Assembly (NCBI RefSeq): GCF_018304945.1
Contig: NZ_JAGQEE010000001.1
Span: forward strand, 744,001 to 808,000
Reading direction: 5' to 3'
Source: Collimonas humicola
GTDB lineage: Bacteria; Pseudomonadota; Gammaproteobacteria; Burkholderiales; Burkholderiaceae_D
Length of the DNA: 64,000 bases
Shown here: piece after piece, positions 1-8,423 of the stretch
How the letters are laid out: the number at the start of each line of letters is the position of its first letter
Position numbering within the stretch: the first letter of the stretch is position 1
Position numbers and translations under genes: made by a program
Notes under the pieces: model-generated
Told to the model about the DNA's origin: nothing
Databases searched by the model: none
What the model saw: only the letters and a program-made list of their open reading frames with translations

Positions 1-2
1 TC

Positions 3-413
3 ATGGGGCAACGCAGCTGGGACCATGATTGCTCATTCGAAGCCGTCCCCGTTGATCTCCAGCCGCTGGCTTTCGCCAAAGAATTGGCGGAGAGCACCCA
101 GTTTTTACCCGGACCGCCTTCAGTCAAAGCTCTGTTGTCCAGAGCCGGCTTGAAAGATCGGAAAAAAATTGCGATCCCTACTGCGATTAATGCTGCTGGC
201 GCTGATTGGCTGAAGACTTTTATCGAGGAAGAGCTCTCGCCCGTATCTACGCCGTTGCACTTTGCGATCCAGCGGCAGATTGAAACGGGGGCAGGCGAGG
301 CGTGGGTGCCTGGTTGGGCGGCCGCAACAGGTGTCAGCGCAACACATGCCATTTCACCTCTCATGTTTGGGATGTCCTTTTATCGTGAGCGTCTACTCCT
401 TTTGTTCGAGTGA
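3..413 (+). CDS. Hypothetical protein upstream of the GTPase/GAP1 genes (probably 5'-truncated by the window)
   Basis: I do not recognise a family. The visible 136 residues read as a natural globular sequence without a signal peptide or membrane helix, and the frame is open to the left edge, so the ATG at base 3 may be internal and the protein longer. It ends only 3 bp before the zinc-ribbon GTPase gene, so it is very likely the preceding member of the same operon and part of the same conflict system. In described systems of this type the gene next to the GTPases often encodes an adaptor or effector; no such domain can be named here. Confidence 0.55.
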   Translation: MGQRSWDHDCSFEAVPVDLQPLAFAKELAESTQFLPGPPSVKALLSRAGLKDRKKIAIPTAINAAGADWLKTFIEEELSPVSTPLHFAIQRQIETGAGEAWVPGWAAATGVSATHAISPLMFGMSFYRERLLLLFE

Positions 414-416
414 TAT

Positions 417-1439
417 ATGACAGACGATAATGATAGCGTCATGTTGATTTGTGCCAATCCGGGCTGTCGTGTGGCCGAGAACGGTCGTTGTATAGAAGGA
501 ATTGACCTTGCGGCTTGTCCACATTACGGACGTGAGTTAGAGAGTCACTCTGAGGTCGGGTCAGACGAAACTGAAATAGTTGACGGCCCTTTGGGAGTCG
601 CGCTAGTTGGTGCCGGCACTTTAACGCTTGCTGAAACATCGAGATTGTTGCGAACCGGAGATGCTCGCGTAATCGCGATTGTCGGTCCCAGCGATGCTGG
701 CAAAACTAGCTTGATCGCCAGTCTCTACGATCTTTTTCAGGAAGGGGCGTTGTCTGGAATCGAGTATGCACGCTCGCAAACGCTGCATGCTTTTGAACAC
801 ACGTGTCATGATGCTCGTGCCGCGTCTCGCCGAGGCACACCTCATATGAACCGTACTCCACGAGGTGAGGTACGGTTCTATCATCTCGAGCTTGGCGGTG
901 GTCTAGCCGGTGATAAACTTATACTCGCATTGGGTGATCGGGCCGGAGAGGAATACCGCGAAACAACTGATGACGCTTCGATGGTCGATGCGTTTCCAGA
1001 AATCCGGCGCGCTGATTCTTTAACTGTCCTCATTGACGGAAAGCGCCTCCTTGATCTTGGCGCTCGGCACAATCTGCGTAGCGAAATCACGATGATTCTC
1101 CAAGCATTCGTCGATGGAGGTGCCATTCAAGCCTACCATCGGTTAGCTTTGGTACTAACGAAGATCGACATCGTGCAAGAATCACTTCACCACGCAAGGG
1201 CTGCAGCAGATTTTGATTCTCTGTCAGCGCACATAAGGAGAATTTTTGGGCATGCGTTCTCGGTAATTGAGACATTTAAGGTCACAGCTTCACCGGAAAC
1301 AGATGCGTTGGAGCGCGGTGCGGGAATTCCCGATCTGCTTAGTTTCTGGCTCAAGCCGACGTTCGCTCGGACCCAAAGTCTTACAACAATAGCACCGGCT
1401 AGGCGCGCCTTTGCGCGACTGGTGGCGAGAGATACTTAA
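417..1439 (+). CDS. Zinc-ribbon TRAFAC-like GTPase (double-GTPase family) of a GAP1-type conflict system
   Basis: Predicted cytosolic GTPase of 340 aa. Four cysteines near the N terminus (C12, C17, C25, C34) look like a small zinc ribbon. A P-loop GPSDAGKTS follows at 90-98, then a G3-like DRAG at 174-177 and a G4-like TKID at 248-251, the layout of a TRAFAC-class G domain. Such GTPases occur in pairs ('DO-GTPase') in NTP-dependent biological conflict systems together with GAP1 proteins. Here a second P-loop GTPase begins 11 bp downstream and a GAP1-like gene follows, which supports the assignment. The pairing suggests a switch that senses invasion and licenses an effector; that role is inferred. 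The GTPase fold is near certain, the family name somewhat less so. Confidence 0.85.
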   Translation: MTDDNDSVMLICANPGCRVAENGRCIEGIDLAACPHYGRELESHSEVGSDETEIVDGPLGVALVGAGTLTLAETSRLLRTGDARVIAIVGPSDAGKTSLIASLYDLFQEGALSGIEYARSQTLHAFEHTCHDARAASRRGTPHMNRTPRGEVRFYHLELGGGLAGDKLILALGDRAGEEYRETTDDASMVDAFPEIRRADSLTVLIDGKRLLDLGARHNLRSEITMILQAFVDGGAIQAYHRLALVLTKIDIVQESLHHARAAADFDSLSAHIRRIFGHAFSVIETFKVTASPETDALERGAGIPDLLSFWLKPTFARTQSLTTIAPARRAFARLVARDT

Positions 1440-1450
1440 ACGAGGTATAC

Positions 1451-2314
1451 ATGTCTGAACACTCCATCGTTATCATTGGTTTGCCGGAGTCAGGAAAGAC
1501 TACTTTTCTGGCAGCGCTTTGGCACCTTATCATGGAGCGTGATGTTGAAACGATTCTGCGTTTTCACACCCTTCGCGCTGGCGATGCCACTCATTTAAAT
1601 GAAATTGCCGCGCGCTGGCGTGACGCAAAAGTGCAGGATCGTACCGCAGTTGGAGGCACCCGTTTGGTGAGCATGAATCTGGTCGATGAAAGTGATAGAC
1701 CGGTGCGCGTTACGTTTCCAGATGTTCCAGGAGAAGCTTATCGACGCATGTGGGAAGATCGGGACTGCGAATCGGAGATCGCCGAGATTCTACAGGCCGG
1801 CGGCGTACTATTATTCATTCACTCCGATACTATCCGACCTCCAAAATGGGTAGTTGATGAGGTGGCATTGTCTAAGTCTCTCGGATTGAATGTGCTAGAA
1901 GGCGAAGCGGTCGAATGGCATCCGCGCCTTGCGCCGACGCAGGTGCAACTAGTTGATTTGATGCAGCTTCTTCGTACACCACCTCTTGATGTGGGGCCTC
2001 GAAGACTGGCAATCATGCTATCGGCTTGGGACAAGGCAAGTGGTGAAGGCCTCACCCCACAAGAATATCTCAACACAAAACTTCCCCTCTTGGCTCAATA
2101 CCTTCGACGAGGTGCCGATGGCTGGGTCTGGCGCACGTATGGTCTGAGCGCTCAAGGTGGTGATTATGACTCGGTTGAGGTAGATGCTGAGCCAATGGCC
2201 GAAGCGAAAGAACTCAGAAGCCTTGATCGTCCGTCGACGCGCATTGAGCTAATTGGAGGTGACGTTGCCAAGACGCATGATTTAACGGAGCCGCTGTCAT
2301 GGCTCATGGGTTAA
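1451..2314 (+). CDS. Second TRAFAC-like GTPase (double-GTPase family) of the GAP1-type system
   Basis: Predicted 287-aa cytosolic GTPase that starts almost directly with its P-loop (GLPESGKTT, residues 10-18). It has a G3-like DVPG at 91-94 and a degenerate G4 position, SAWDK at 191-195, in place of the NKxD/TKxD motif of its neighbour. It lacks the neighbour's N-terminal cysteine cluster. A GAGG-type ribosome site (cgaggtatac) precedes the ATG. Its last 16 bp overlap the start of the GAP1-like gene, so translation of the two is probably coupled. The two consecutive, divergent GTPases match the paired arrangement known for DO-GTPase systems; they may heterodimerise, which is inference. Confidence 0.85.
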   Translation: MSEHSIVIIGLPESGKTTFLAALWHLIMERDVETILRFHTLRAGDATHLNEIAARWRDAKVQDRTAVGGTRLVSMNLVDESDRPVRVTFPDVPGEAYRRMWEDRDCESEIAEILQAGGVLLFIHSDTIRPPKWVVDEVALSKSLGLNVLEGEAVEWHPRLAPTQVQLVDLMQLLRTPPLDVGPRRLAIMLSAWDKASGEGLTPQEYLNTKLPLLAQYLRRGADGWVWRTYGLSAQGGDYDSVEVDAEPMAEAKELRSLDRPSTRIELIGGDVAKTHDLTEPLSWLMG

Positions 2315-4374
2315 AACGTCAAGAACAGCCAAAGATCCATCAAGTGTTGCATGGATACGCCGACGGCCATCGTCAGCTTGTTGCATCGATAAAATTGAAA
2401 CCGCGGGACATCAAGACAATGCTCTTACTGAGTGACATCTCAGGTCCCGGTGCTCGCGTCGACGAAACTGGTTATCTCACTGGATACCCGCTATTGGAGT
2501 CTGGCGTATATGCATTGGCGCGCACTTGGTCCGCACCGGAAATGCCGCGACCAGGCTGCGTTTGGACACAAACGATTCTCATTGATTTTTCAGATCTAGC
2601 GACGCTACCGTCGTTGGCTAATCTTGTGACGCTTTTTCAAAGACCGCACAGTCTCCTATTCGAAGACTATGGAAATGTGTTGACCCTTGGCGACGATTCC
2701 ATAGACGTTACATTGCCAGATAATGCTCGAGAATGGAGTCGTCAAGTGCTGGCGGGACTCTACGGAAAGCCGCGCAGCCGTATTACGGCGACACGACCAG
2801 TCGGTGTAGATATCGAAAAAAGTTTACTGGCGATATGGTCTCAGCAATGGCCGCGGTTACGTCGCGCATTTCGCTTTTGTACTCTGTCGGCAGCGGATCG
2901 TTCTACCGAGGGAAACAATTTTGACTTGCAACTATTACCATCCACTGACAGAAGCCTTCGAACGCGCTTCCCTAATGCGGTCGAAGCGGAAAACATAGAA
3001 AATTCGGAAGGATCTTGGCTCGACGATACGATCTCCGACCTGCTTCGACCAGATGTCTGTGGGCTACGCAGCTTTATCCGAGAAATTGGCGCCGACGTTG
3101 CTACCGGACGAGAGACCTTTCGTTCTCTGTGTCAACTTCATCAATTAGTGGGCAGATTCAAGAGCCGACCAGACGCTCTCAACGAGGCAATTGCGTTGCT
3201 TCAAAACGAGCTGGGCACAGAACAAGCGCGCGCTGCGCGGACGATGGTCGCCAGCGCGGCACTTGCGCAATCCATTGAATTTGACGATGCGGCACTCGAT
3301 TTTCTGTTGCAGCACTTGGAGTTGGTCGATTCGGAAACTCTGCAAAAGGGTACCGTGCGTATAGGTCGTGCTGTGTGGGCCCGAGATCCTAACCGTTTAG
3401 TCACGTTGTCTGGGACGGGTGGGGTACTTGGCACACTGCCACAACGTACATTCGAAGCACTGTCCATCACAGAGCTTTTTGACGGCTTGCGTCGTGCACC
3501 TGCTTTGATGCATGTAGCGCTTGGTCATCGCCCTGAAATAGTCACGGAACCAAGCTTTTGGTCAGGGGAAGCCATTGATATTGATGAGGCATTCGCTGTC
3601 ATTGCATCTTCTCAAGAACTCTGTTTACCAGCGTTGGCAGCTTTGATTTCTGCTCAGCGGGACGATCTCGCAATACGCACTGCTCGCGCATTTGGGGCAC
3701 TGAGGATACTAGAAGCGGTAGAATCGGCGTTCAACCAAGAGAGCGATCATAGGTACTATAAAAAATGGATCGCGGCCTCAGTGAGTGATCCAGAAGCTGT
3801 AGCAATGTACCTTTCTAGCAGTTCAAGTAAGTTCCGCGCGCTGCTTGTGGCTATTGCACAAGTTATGCCGCCCGATGCCGCGCCAAATATTTCCGGTATT
3901 GATCCTTGGTTAATTGCGAGTAGGGGGGCTATTGGCTTGGTAGAAGAAGAAGCGTTGCTCTATCTAAATGCCTATTTTTTGAGTCGCGCACTTGGCTCGC
4001 AGTCTTGCAACGCCGCCGAGCTGGCAAAATTAGGATTCGATTCTACACATTCCGCAGCGTCGGCTAGTCGCTTACCTATCGAGGCTTGGCGACTACTTGA
4101 ATCACGTTTGCCGTGGTCTTTTTTATGGTTTGACTGGGACCCGTGTCAACGCATCAGGAACGGGGTTGCAAATTTGTTTGTCAGCCGTGAGCTCTCACCA
4201 CTTGTCTTTGGGTATGTTACGGCCGATGACGATTTGTTCGAGCTTCTAGTGGACGCGGTCACTCGCGATAAACAGGGAAAACTGTATTTGAAGCAGGTCT
4301 TGCATGCGATGAGTCACGATTCAAAAAATGTATTTGGCGTTCGAATACAAAGTATTCAAAAGCTGCTGCACTAA
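2299..4374 (+). CDS. GAP1-like GTPase-associated protein
   Basis: 691-aa protein opening with the sequence IHQVLHGYADGHRQL near residue 13, the characteristic 'HQ-hGY-dGH' start of GTPase-associated protein 1 N-terminal domains. The remainder is long, mostly helical and without membrane segments, consistent with the GAP1 middle and C-terminal parts. These proteins accompany paired TRAFAC GTPases in prokaryotic conflict systems and are thought to be the scaffold or sensor that the GTPases control. The start overlaps the upstream GTPase gene by 16 bp, so all three are one translational unit. No nuclease, TIR or pore domain is evident, so the effector is either elsewhere in the operon or an unrecognised part of this protein. 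Confidence 0.8.
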   Translation: MAHGLKRQEQPKIHQVLHGYADGHRQLVASIKLKPRDIKTMLLLSDISGPGARVDETGYLTGYPLLESGVYALARTWSAPEMPRPGCVWTQTILIDFSDLATLPSLANLVTLFQRPHSLLFEDYGNVLTLGDDSIDVTLPDNAREWSRQVLAGLYGKPRSRITATRPVGVDIEKSLLAIWSQQWPRLRRAFRFCTLSAADRSTEGNNFDLQLLPSTDRSLRTRFPNAVEAENIENSEGSWLDDTISDLLRPDVCGLRSFIREIGADVATGRETFRSLCQLHQLVGRFKSRPDALNEAIALLQNELGTEQARAARTMVASAALAQSIEFDDAALDFLLQHLELVDSETLQKGTVRIGRAVWARDPNRLVTLSGTGGVLGTLPQRTFEALSITELFDGLRRAPALMHVALGHRPEIVTEPSFWSGEAIDIDEAFAVIASSQELCLPALAALISAQRDDLAIRTARAFGALRILEAVESAFNQESDHRYYKKWIAASVSDPEAVAMYLSSSSSKFRALLVAIAQVMPPDAAPNISGIDPWLIASRGAIGLVEEEALLYLNAYFLSRALGSQSCNAAELAKLGFDSTHSAASASRLPIEAWRLLESRLPWSFLWFDWDPCQRIRNGVANLFVSRELSPLVFGYVTADDDLFELLVDAVTRDKQGKLYLKQVLHAMSHDSKNVFGVRIQSIQKLLH

Positions 4375-4402
4375 TCTAGTTATCAGGCATCGCTTGAGTC
4401 AT

Positions 4403-4787
4403 ATGGAAATACCGCTTAAATATGAACTTCGCCAATTCCGATTTTCACTGAAGAGTAAGCCTTTCAACGCTTCTGGGCGAGTCGCCGTTTCATCCGAAAA
4501 TGGGTTCCAGGTTCAAGGAATACTTCGACGCGTTTGAAGGCTCACCCTGGCTGTCTCGATGGATACGACTCGAGGTCATTCGTTTCGCTTGCGTCCCGTA
4601 CCGGGACCCTGTTGATGACCGCCGATTCACGCAGCTTCAATGTGTTTTGCACGTCGAGGAGATTGAACAGTTGGATGCCGTGCGTGCTGGCGACTGGGTG
4701 AAGTTTAGGTTCAAGCTAGATGTCAAGGGAGTTGGACAATGGGAGTGCCAGATTCCGATCTTCGTCCCGAATGGCAATCTACCGTAA
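4403..4787 (+). pseudogene. Small gene downstream of GAP1, apparently split by a +1 frameshift
   Basis: Two overlapping frames together look like one protein of about 128 aa. The first (4403-4537) gives 44 residues starting MEIPLKYELRQF. The second (from 4500) continues to 4787 with a strand-rich sequence ending in IFVPNGNLP. Near 4520-4530 the second frame takes over smoothly while the first runs into TGA. The family is not recognised; the C-terminal part has the alternating hydrophobic pattern of a small beta domain. It lies 28 bp after the GAP1-like gene and would be the last gene of that operon. It could also be two separate tiny genes or a programmed frameshift. Confidence 0.45.
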
Positions 4788-5168
4788 CCAAACGGGCCGT
4801 AACTGAGTTCGACTTTGCCATCGGACATCTGGTCTGAGAATACCAAACGGCGATCCGACATTTTGAGGTGGAGCGGGCGTTTTTACCGGCGACCGCCGAT
4901 AATGTCGCGCGCTGCCCGGCGGATTAGATTTTGATCAGATAGTACCGCCGATGAATTACAAGGCACAAATCATTTGAAAACAATTGGTTAGGACAGATTT
5001 TGACAAATTCTGCACGAATCCCGGCCGCCCCTCCACAAGTACCTCAAGGAATTGGAAGAGGAGGGCAGGTCACGTAACTCATTGATTAAACTAAAATCGC
5101 GGTTCAGAGATATCAGACTTCCGACAATTTGGTAGCATAGGACTCGTGCGAATTCTGAAGAGACAATC
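4788..5168. other. Intergenic stretch with a short coding remnant
   Basis: No complete gene is visible. On the plus strand 5034-5135 an in-frame tail reads HKYLKELEEEGRSRN and continues to IRLPTIW before TAG. It looks like the C terminus of a protein whose upstream part is missing, so it is probably a gene remnant. The rest is AT-rich and unassigned. The end of the stretch should contain the parD promoter. Confidence 0.35.
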
Positions 5169-5426
5169 ATGATTAGTGCAGACCTGGGCCGACAACTCGA
5201 GGGTTACATCGCGAGCCTGGTCGAGACGGGCCGCTATGGTTCAAAAAGTGAAGTGCTGCGCGAAGGCGTGCGGCTAGTGCAGGATCGAGAAGCTCGCCTC
5301 GCCGCATTAGATGCAACGATTGCGCGCGGCCTGGCTGATGCCGACCTCAGTCACACGAAGCCGGCGGAAGAGGTTTTCGATCGGCTTGAGGCGAAGTATC
5401 GCGCCTTGGCCGATAAAGCGGCATGA
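5169..5426 (+). CDS. parD: ParD-family antitoxin
   Basis: 85-aa protein with the ribbon-helix-helix N terminus typical of ParD/CopG antitoxins (ISADLGRQLEGYIASLVETG, then YGSKSEVLREGVRLVQDRE) and a charged C-terminal tail for toxin binding. Family members bind their own promoter as dimers and neutralise a ParE gyrase inhibitor. Here the toxin gene overlaps by 4 bp (ATGA) in the normal order but is destroyed by stops and truncation, so this is an orphan antitoxin. The length is normal for the family. It could still repress its own promoter or neutralise a related toxin elsewhere. Confidence 0.9.
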   Translation: MISADLGRQLEGYIASLVETGRYGSKSEVLREGVRLVQDREARLAALDATIARGLADADLSHTKPAEEVFDRLEAKYRALADKAA

Positions 5427-5628
5427 TCGTTTGACTCACAGTGGAGGCTGAAAGGGATCTAGAGAGCATCGGCGACTGCATCGCCCAGGACAATCCGCGC
5501 CGTGCGTTGTCCTTCGTGCTCGAGTACACGAGAAGTGTATGAGCCTGGCGGATTTCGCGTTAGCGTACCCGCTGGTGCCGCGCTACGAGCGCTACGGCAT
5601 CGGATATCGGGCGCCAGGCTTTACCTAA
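5423..5628 (+). pseudogene. parE: Decayed ParE-family toxin
   Basis: The sequence begins at the ATGA overlap with parD, the usual parDE layout. Codon 4 is TGA (5432-5434). After it the frame reads LTVEAERDLESIGDCIAQDN, a classic ParE N terminus, until TGA near 5540. The homology then continues in another frame as MSLADFALAYPLVPRYERYG, the ParE core, and ends at TAA 5626-5628 well before the usual length of about 95-100 aa. So there is one in-frame stop, one frameshift and a missing C terminus. The final TTTACCTAA lies inside the first copy of the adjacent repeat array, suggesting the gene was cut there. Confidence 0.85.
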
Positions 5629-5748
5629 GAATGCCTCCGAAATAAATCCGAACGAGACATTACCTAATTGTGAGTCCGAGATGTCACAAACCGCAAAAAG
5701 TGAATCCGAACCAACGATTAGGTAAGAGTCGGACTAAGTTTTAGGTTA
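5621..5748. repeat. Array of TTACCTAA-N7-TCCGA repeats, direct and inverted
   Basis: Two direct copies lie at 5621-5640 and 5660-5679: TTACCTAA, exactly 7 bp, then TCCGA. An inverted copy lies at 5729-5748 (TCGGA, 7 bp, TTAGGTTA; one mismatch in the 8-mer). A degenerate inverted copy has a perfect TTAGGTAA core at 5718-5725. AATCCGAAC also occurs twice (5644-5652, 5703-5711). Conserved half-motifs at fixed spacing look like protein-binding sites, such as subterminal transposase sites or an operator array. The first copy coincides with the truncated end of parE. Confidence 0.55.
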
Positions 5749-5831
5749 GAGCGCTTTTTGAGATACCACTTTAAGATTGCCATGTAGGCTTTTGCAAACA
5801 AAGAGATTTATGGCATTTTCGTAATTTTACA

Positions 5832-5878
5832 TAACGCAAATTATGCGAAGATATAGTAGTATTCAAGCTATTGCGTTA
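5832..5878. promoter_or_regulatory. Inverted repeat upstream of the RloC-like gene
   Basis: TAACGCAA (5832-5839) and TTGCGTTA (5871-5878) are perfect inverted arms around an AT-rich core that includes a TATAGT hexamer. They lie about 120 bp upstream of the ATPase start, so this is a candidate operator/promoter. The rest of 5749-5994 is AT-rich and noncoding. The assignment is tentative. Confidence 0.3.
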
Positions 5879-5994
5879 GATAACTGGTCCAGCTTTTCAT
5901 TTTCTAGAGGGAAACAATATACGCGCCGTGGATGTAACATATAACAACAATAACCATATGCCTATTGATTCTTGATGGGACAACGGGGGTAATT

Positions 5995-8286
5995 TTGCTC
6001 GAACGTATTCAGTTGCTGCGAAATATAGGCCAGTTCGACTCCGTGAATGCTGGCGCACAGCTTCCATTTGCAAGGCTAACGCTCATTTACGCGGAAAATG
6101 GACGCGGCAAGACTACACTTGCCTCGATCCTCCGTTCTCTATCGACCGGCTCGGCGAATCTTATTTTTGAGCGCCATCGCTTAGGCACCGCCAATCCGCC
6201 CCACATCGTCCTTGGTGTAACTGCCGGTGTGGTGCAGTTTCAGAATGGCGCGTGGGCCGCACCCATGCCAGAAATTGCTATCTTCGACGATGCCTTCGTC
6301 GCTGCCAATGTTTGCTCGGGTGTGGAGATCGATGCAGGACATCGCCAGAATCTACATGAATTGATCCTCGGCTCTCAGGGCGTCGTACTCAATGCGGCCC
6401 TGCGCGAGCATGTGCAACGCATTGAGGAACATAACCGAGCGCTCACACAGAAAAACATTGCGATCCCTACCGTCGCACGTGGCGGCATGACCGTTGACGA
6501 TTTTTGTGCGTTACCCACCAATCCTGACATCGACGCCGCTATCGAAGCAGCCGAGCGTAATCTTGCGGCCGGACAATCGGTCGAAGCCATCCGCCAGCGA
6601 GAAGCCTTCCAGGCACTCTCGCTTCCAGCCTTTGCCCCCGATGCACTCAATGAACTCCTAGCTCGCACGCTCCCTGACCTTGAAGCTGAAGCAGCTACAC
6701 GTATCCGCAATCATCTGCGCAACCTAGGTAATGGCGGCGAGACTTGGGTTGCCGATGGCATGGGGCTCGTCGAAGAAGCCTCCAATGAGCATGATCACCG
6801 TGCCTGCCCTTTCTGCGCGCAGGATCTCGCGGGTTCTGATCTGATTGCCCACTATCAAGCTTATTTCAGCGACGCTTACCGTGGACTACGAAACGCTATC
6901 AGTGAAATTGGAGAGAACATCAATACCATGCACGGCGGCGATATTACCGCCACTTTTGAGCACGCCGTGCATATCGCTAAGGAGAACCAGGCGTTCTGGA
7001 ATGCCTTCACGGAAATTCCCGAAGTGTTAATCGACACTACGTTCGTTCTGGAATGTTGGATCGCAGCCAGGGATGCCGTTCTGACCACCTTGCGTACCAA
7101 GGCAGCCGCACCGTTAGAGCATATGGAGCTCTCAGTGGGTTCGCTTACCGCCATTCGTGCTTATGGCGCCTGTCGTGACGACGTTATAGCTCTATCCAAT
7201 GCGCTTCAGGCCACCAATCCGACCATCGCTTTCGTCAAACAGCAGGCTGCAGCTGCGAACCTTGCCGCTCTGGCTGCGGATTTGACACGGTTACAAGCGA
7301 TTAGAACCCGTTACTCTGATCCAATTAGCGGCTTGTGCCAAGACTATTTAGATGAGAAAGCTGCGAAGACGGTCACCGAGAACCTTCGCAGCCAGGCGCG
7401 CGCCACACTCGACAATTATCGCCAGAATACCTTTCCTGCCTACGAGGCAGCGATCAACACTTATTTGCAGCGGTTCAATGCTGGTTTCCGCCTGGCTTCG
7501 GTCAATCCTGTCAACAATCGTGGCGGCTCGTCGTGCAATTACAACGTGGTGATCAACAATGTGCCGGTCGCTCTATTGGCTGACGCCGGCCCCGCCTTCC
7601 GAAACACCCTTAGTGCTGGCGACCGTAATACGTTGGCACTTGCGTTCTTCTTCGCTTCACTAGACCAAGATCCGCAGCTCGATCAAAAGATCGTCGTGAT
7701 AGACGATCCGATGACAAGTCTGGATGAGCACCGCTCGCTGACGACGGTCCAGGAAATGCGTCGTCTGCTGATGCGCGTACACCAGGTGATCGTGCTTTCG
7801 CATTCCAAGCCGTTTTTGTGCCAATTGTGGGACGGAGCTGATACGGCTGCGCGCCAAGCAATCCTGATCCACCGCGAAGGAACAGGATCGAATCTCGCCG
7901 CTTGGGATGTCAATCAAGACTGCATCACCGAGCATGACCGCCGCCATGCCCTCGTTTCGGCCTATTTGCATGCGGCTGATCCGATGACAGAGCGCCGAGT
8001 TGCCGCCGCGCTGCGTCACATCCTCGAAGCCTTCATGCGAGTTGCCTATCCGGCCCCGTTCCCGCCAGGGACTTTGCTCGGACCTTTCCTCGGAATCTGC
8101 CTGCAGCGCGTCGGTCAACTGAATCAAATACTAAGTCAGGTCGATATCGATGAGGTCCGCGCCATTCTGGCCTATGCCAACCGCTTTCACCATGACACAA
8201 ATCCCGCCTATGAGCTCGCTGCGATCAATGATCAGGAGTTATCCCACTTTTGTGGCCGCGTTCTCGCGTTCACCAAGCGTGGATAG
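5995..8286 (+). CDS. RloC/PrrC-like ABC ATPase, putative anticodon nuclease or related defence protein
   Basis: Large SMC/ABC-type ATPase of the AAA_13 group. Residues are numbered from the farther upstream TTG at 5965. There is a P-loop AENGRGKTT (43-51), a CPFC motif (281-284) in the middle of a long helical insert like a zinc hook, an ABC signature LSAGDRNTLA (549-558), Walker B VVIDDP (577-582), a D-loop SLD (585-587) and a switch histidine LSHS (611-614). Beyond the head is a helical C-terminal domain with R684-x3-E688 and H742-H743, resembling the Arg/Glu/His triad of PrrC/RloC tRNA anticodon nucleases. I prefer the TTG at 5995 because GGGGG sits 5 bp upstream and homologues begin near ERIQLLRNIG. 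It probably senses DNA damage or phage and cuts tRNA; nuclease activity is inferred. The gene stands alone. Confidence 0.8.
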   Translation: MLERIQLLRNIGQFDSVNAGAQLPFARLTLIYAENGRGKTTLASILRSLSTGSANLIFERHRLGTANPPHIVLGVTAGVVQFQNGAWAAPMPEIAIFDDAFVAANVCSGVEIDAGHRQNLHELILGSQGVVLNAALREHVQRIEEHNRALTQKNIAIPTVARGGMTVDDFCALPTNPDIDAAIEAAERNLAAGQSVEAIRQREAFQALSLPAFAPDALNELLARTLPDLEAEAATRIRNHLRNLGNGGETWVADGMGLVEEASNEHDHRACPFCAQDLAGSDLIAHYQAYFSDAYRGLRNAISEIGENINTMHGGDITATFEHAVHIAKENQAFWNAFTEIPEVLIDTTFVLECWIAARDAVLTTLRTKAAAPLEHMELSVGSLTAIRAYGACRDDVIALSNALQATNPTIAFVKQQAAAANLAALAADLTRLQAIRTRYSDPISGLCQDYLDEKAAKTVTENLRSQARATLDNYRQNTFPAYEAAINTYLQRFNAGFRLASVNPVNNRGGSSCNYNVVINNVPVALLADAGPAFRNTLSAGDRNTLALAFFFASLDQDPQLDQKIVVIDDPMTSLDEHRSLTTVQEMRRLLMRVHQVIVLSHSKPFLCQLWDGADTAARQAILIHREGTGSNLAAWDVNQDCITEHDRRHALVSAYLHAADPMTERRVAAALRHILEAFMRVAYPAPFPPGTLLGPFLGICLQRVGQLNQILSQVDIDEVRAILAYANRFHHDTNPAYELAAINDQELSHFCGRVLAFTKRG

Positions 8287-8344
8287 CCAATGGAAGAATG
8301 ACGCATTCATGCGCGGCTAGCCATGCAAATACCTTAAAAGACAA

Positions 8345-8382
8345 CGACTCCTGAAATCTTTATGGATGCAGGAGTCGCTTTT
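8345..8382 (+). terminator. Rho-independent terminator
   Basis: A perfect 9-bp stem CGACTCCTG (8345-8353) / CAGGAGTCG (8369-8377) is followed by CTTTTAT. It lies about 60 bp after the RloC-like gene and would end its transcript. Confidence 0.8.
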
Positions 8383-8423
8383 ATCCCAGTAGAGCTCAGA
8401 ACTAGCATGCAATTTGGCCGCAT

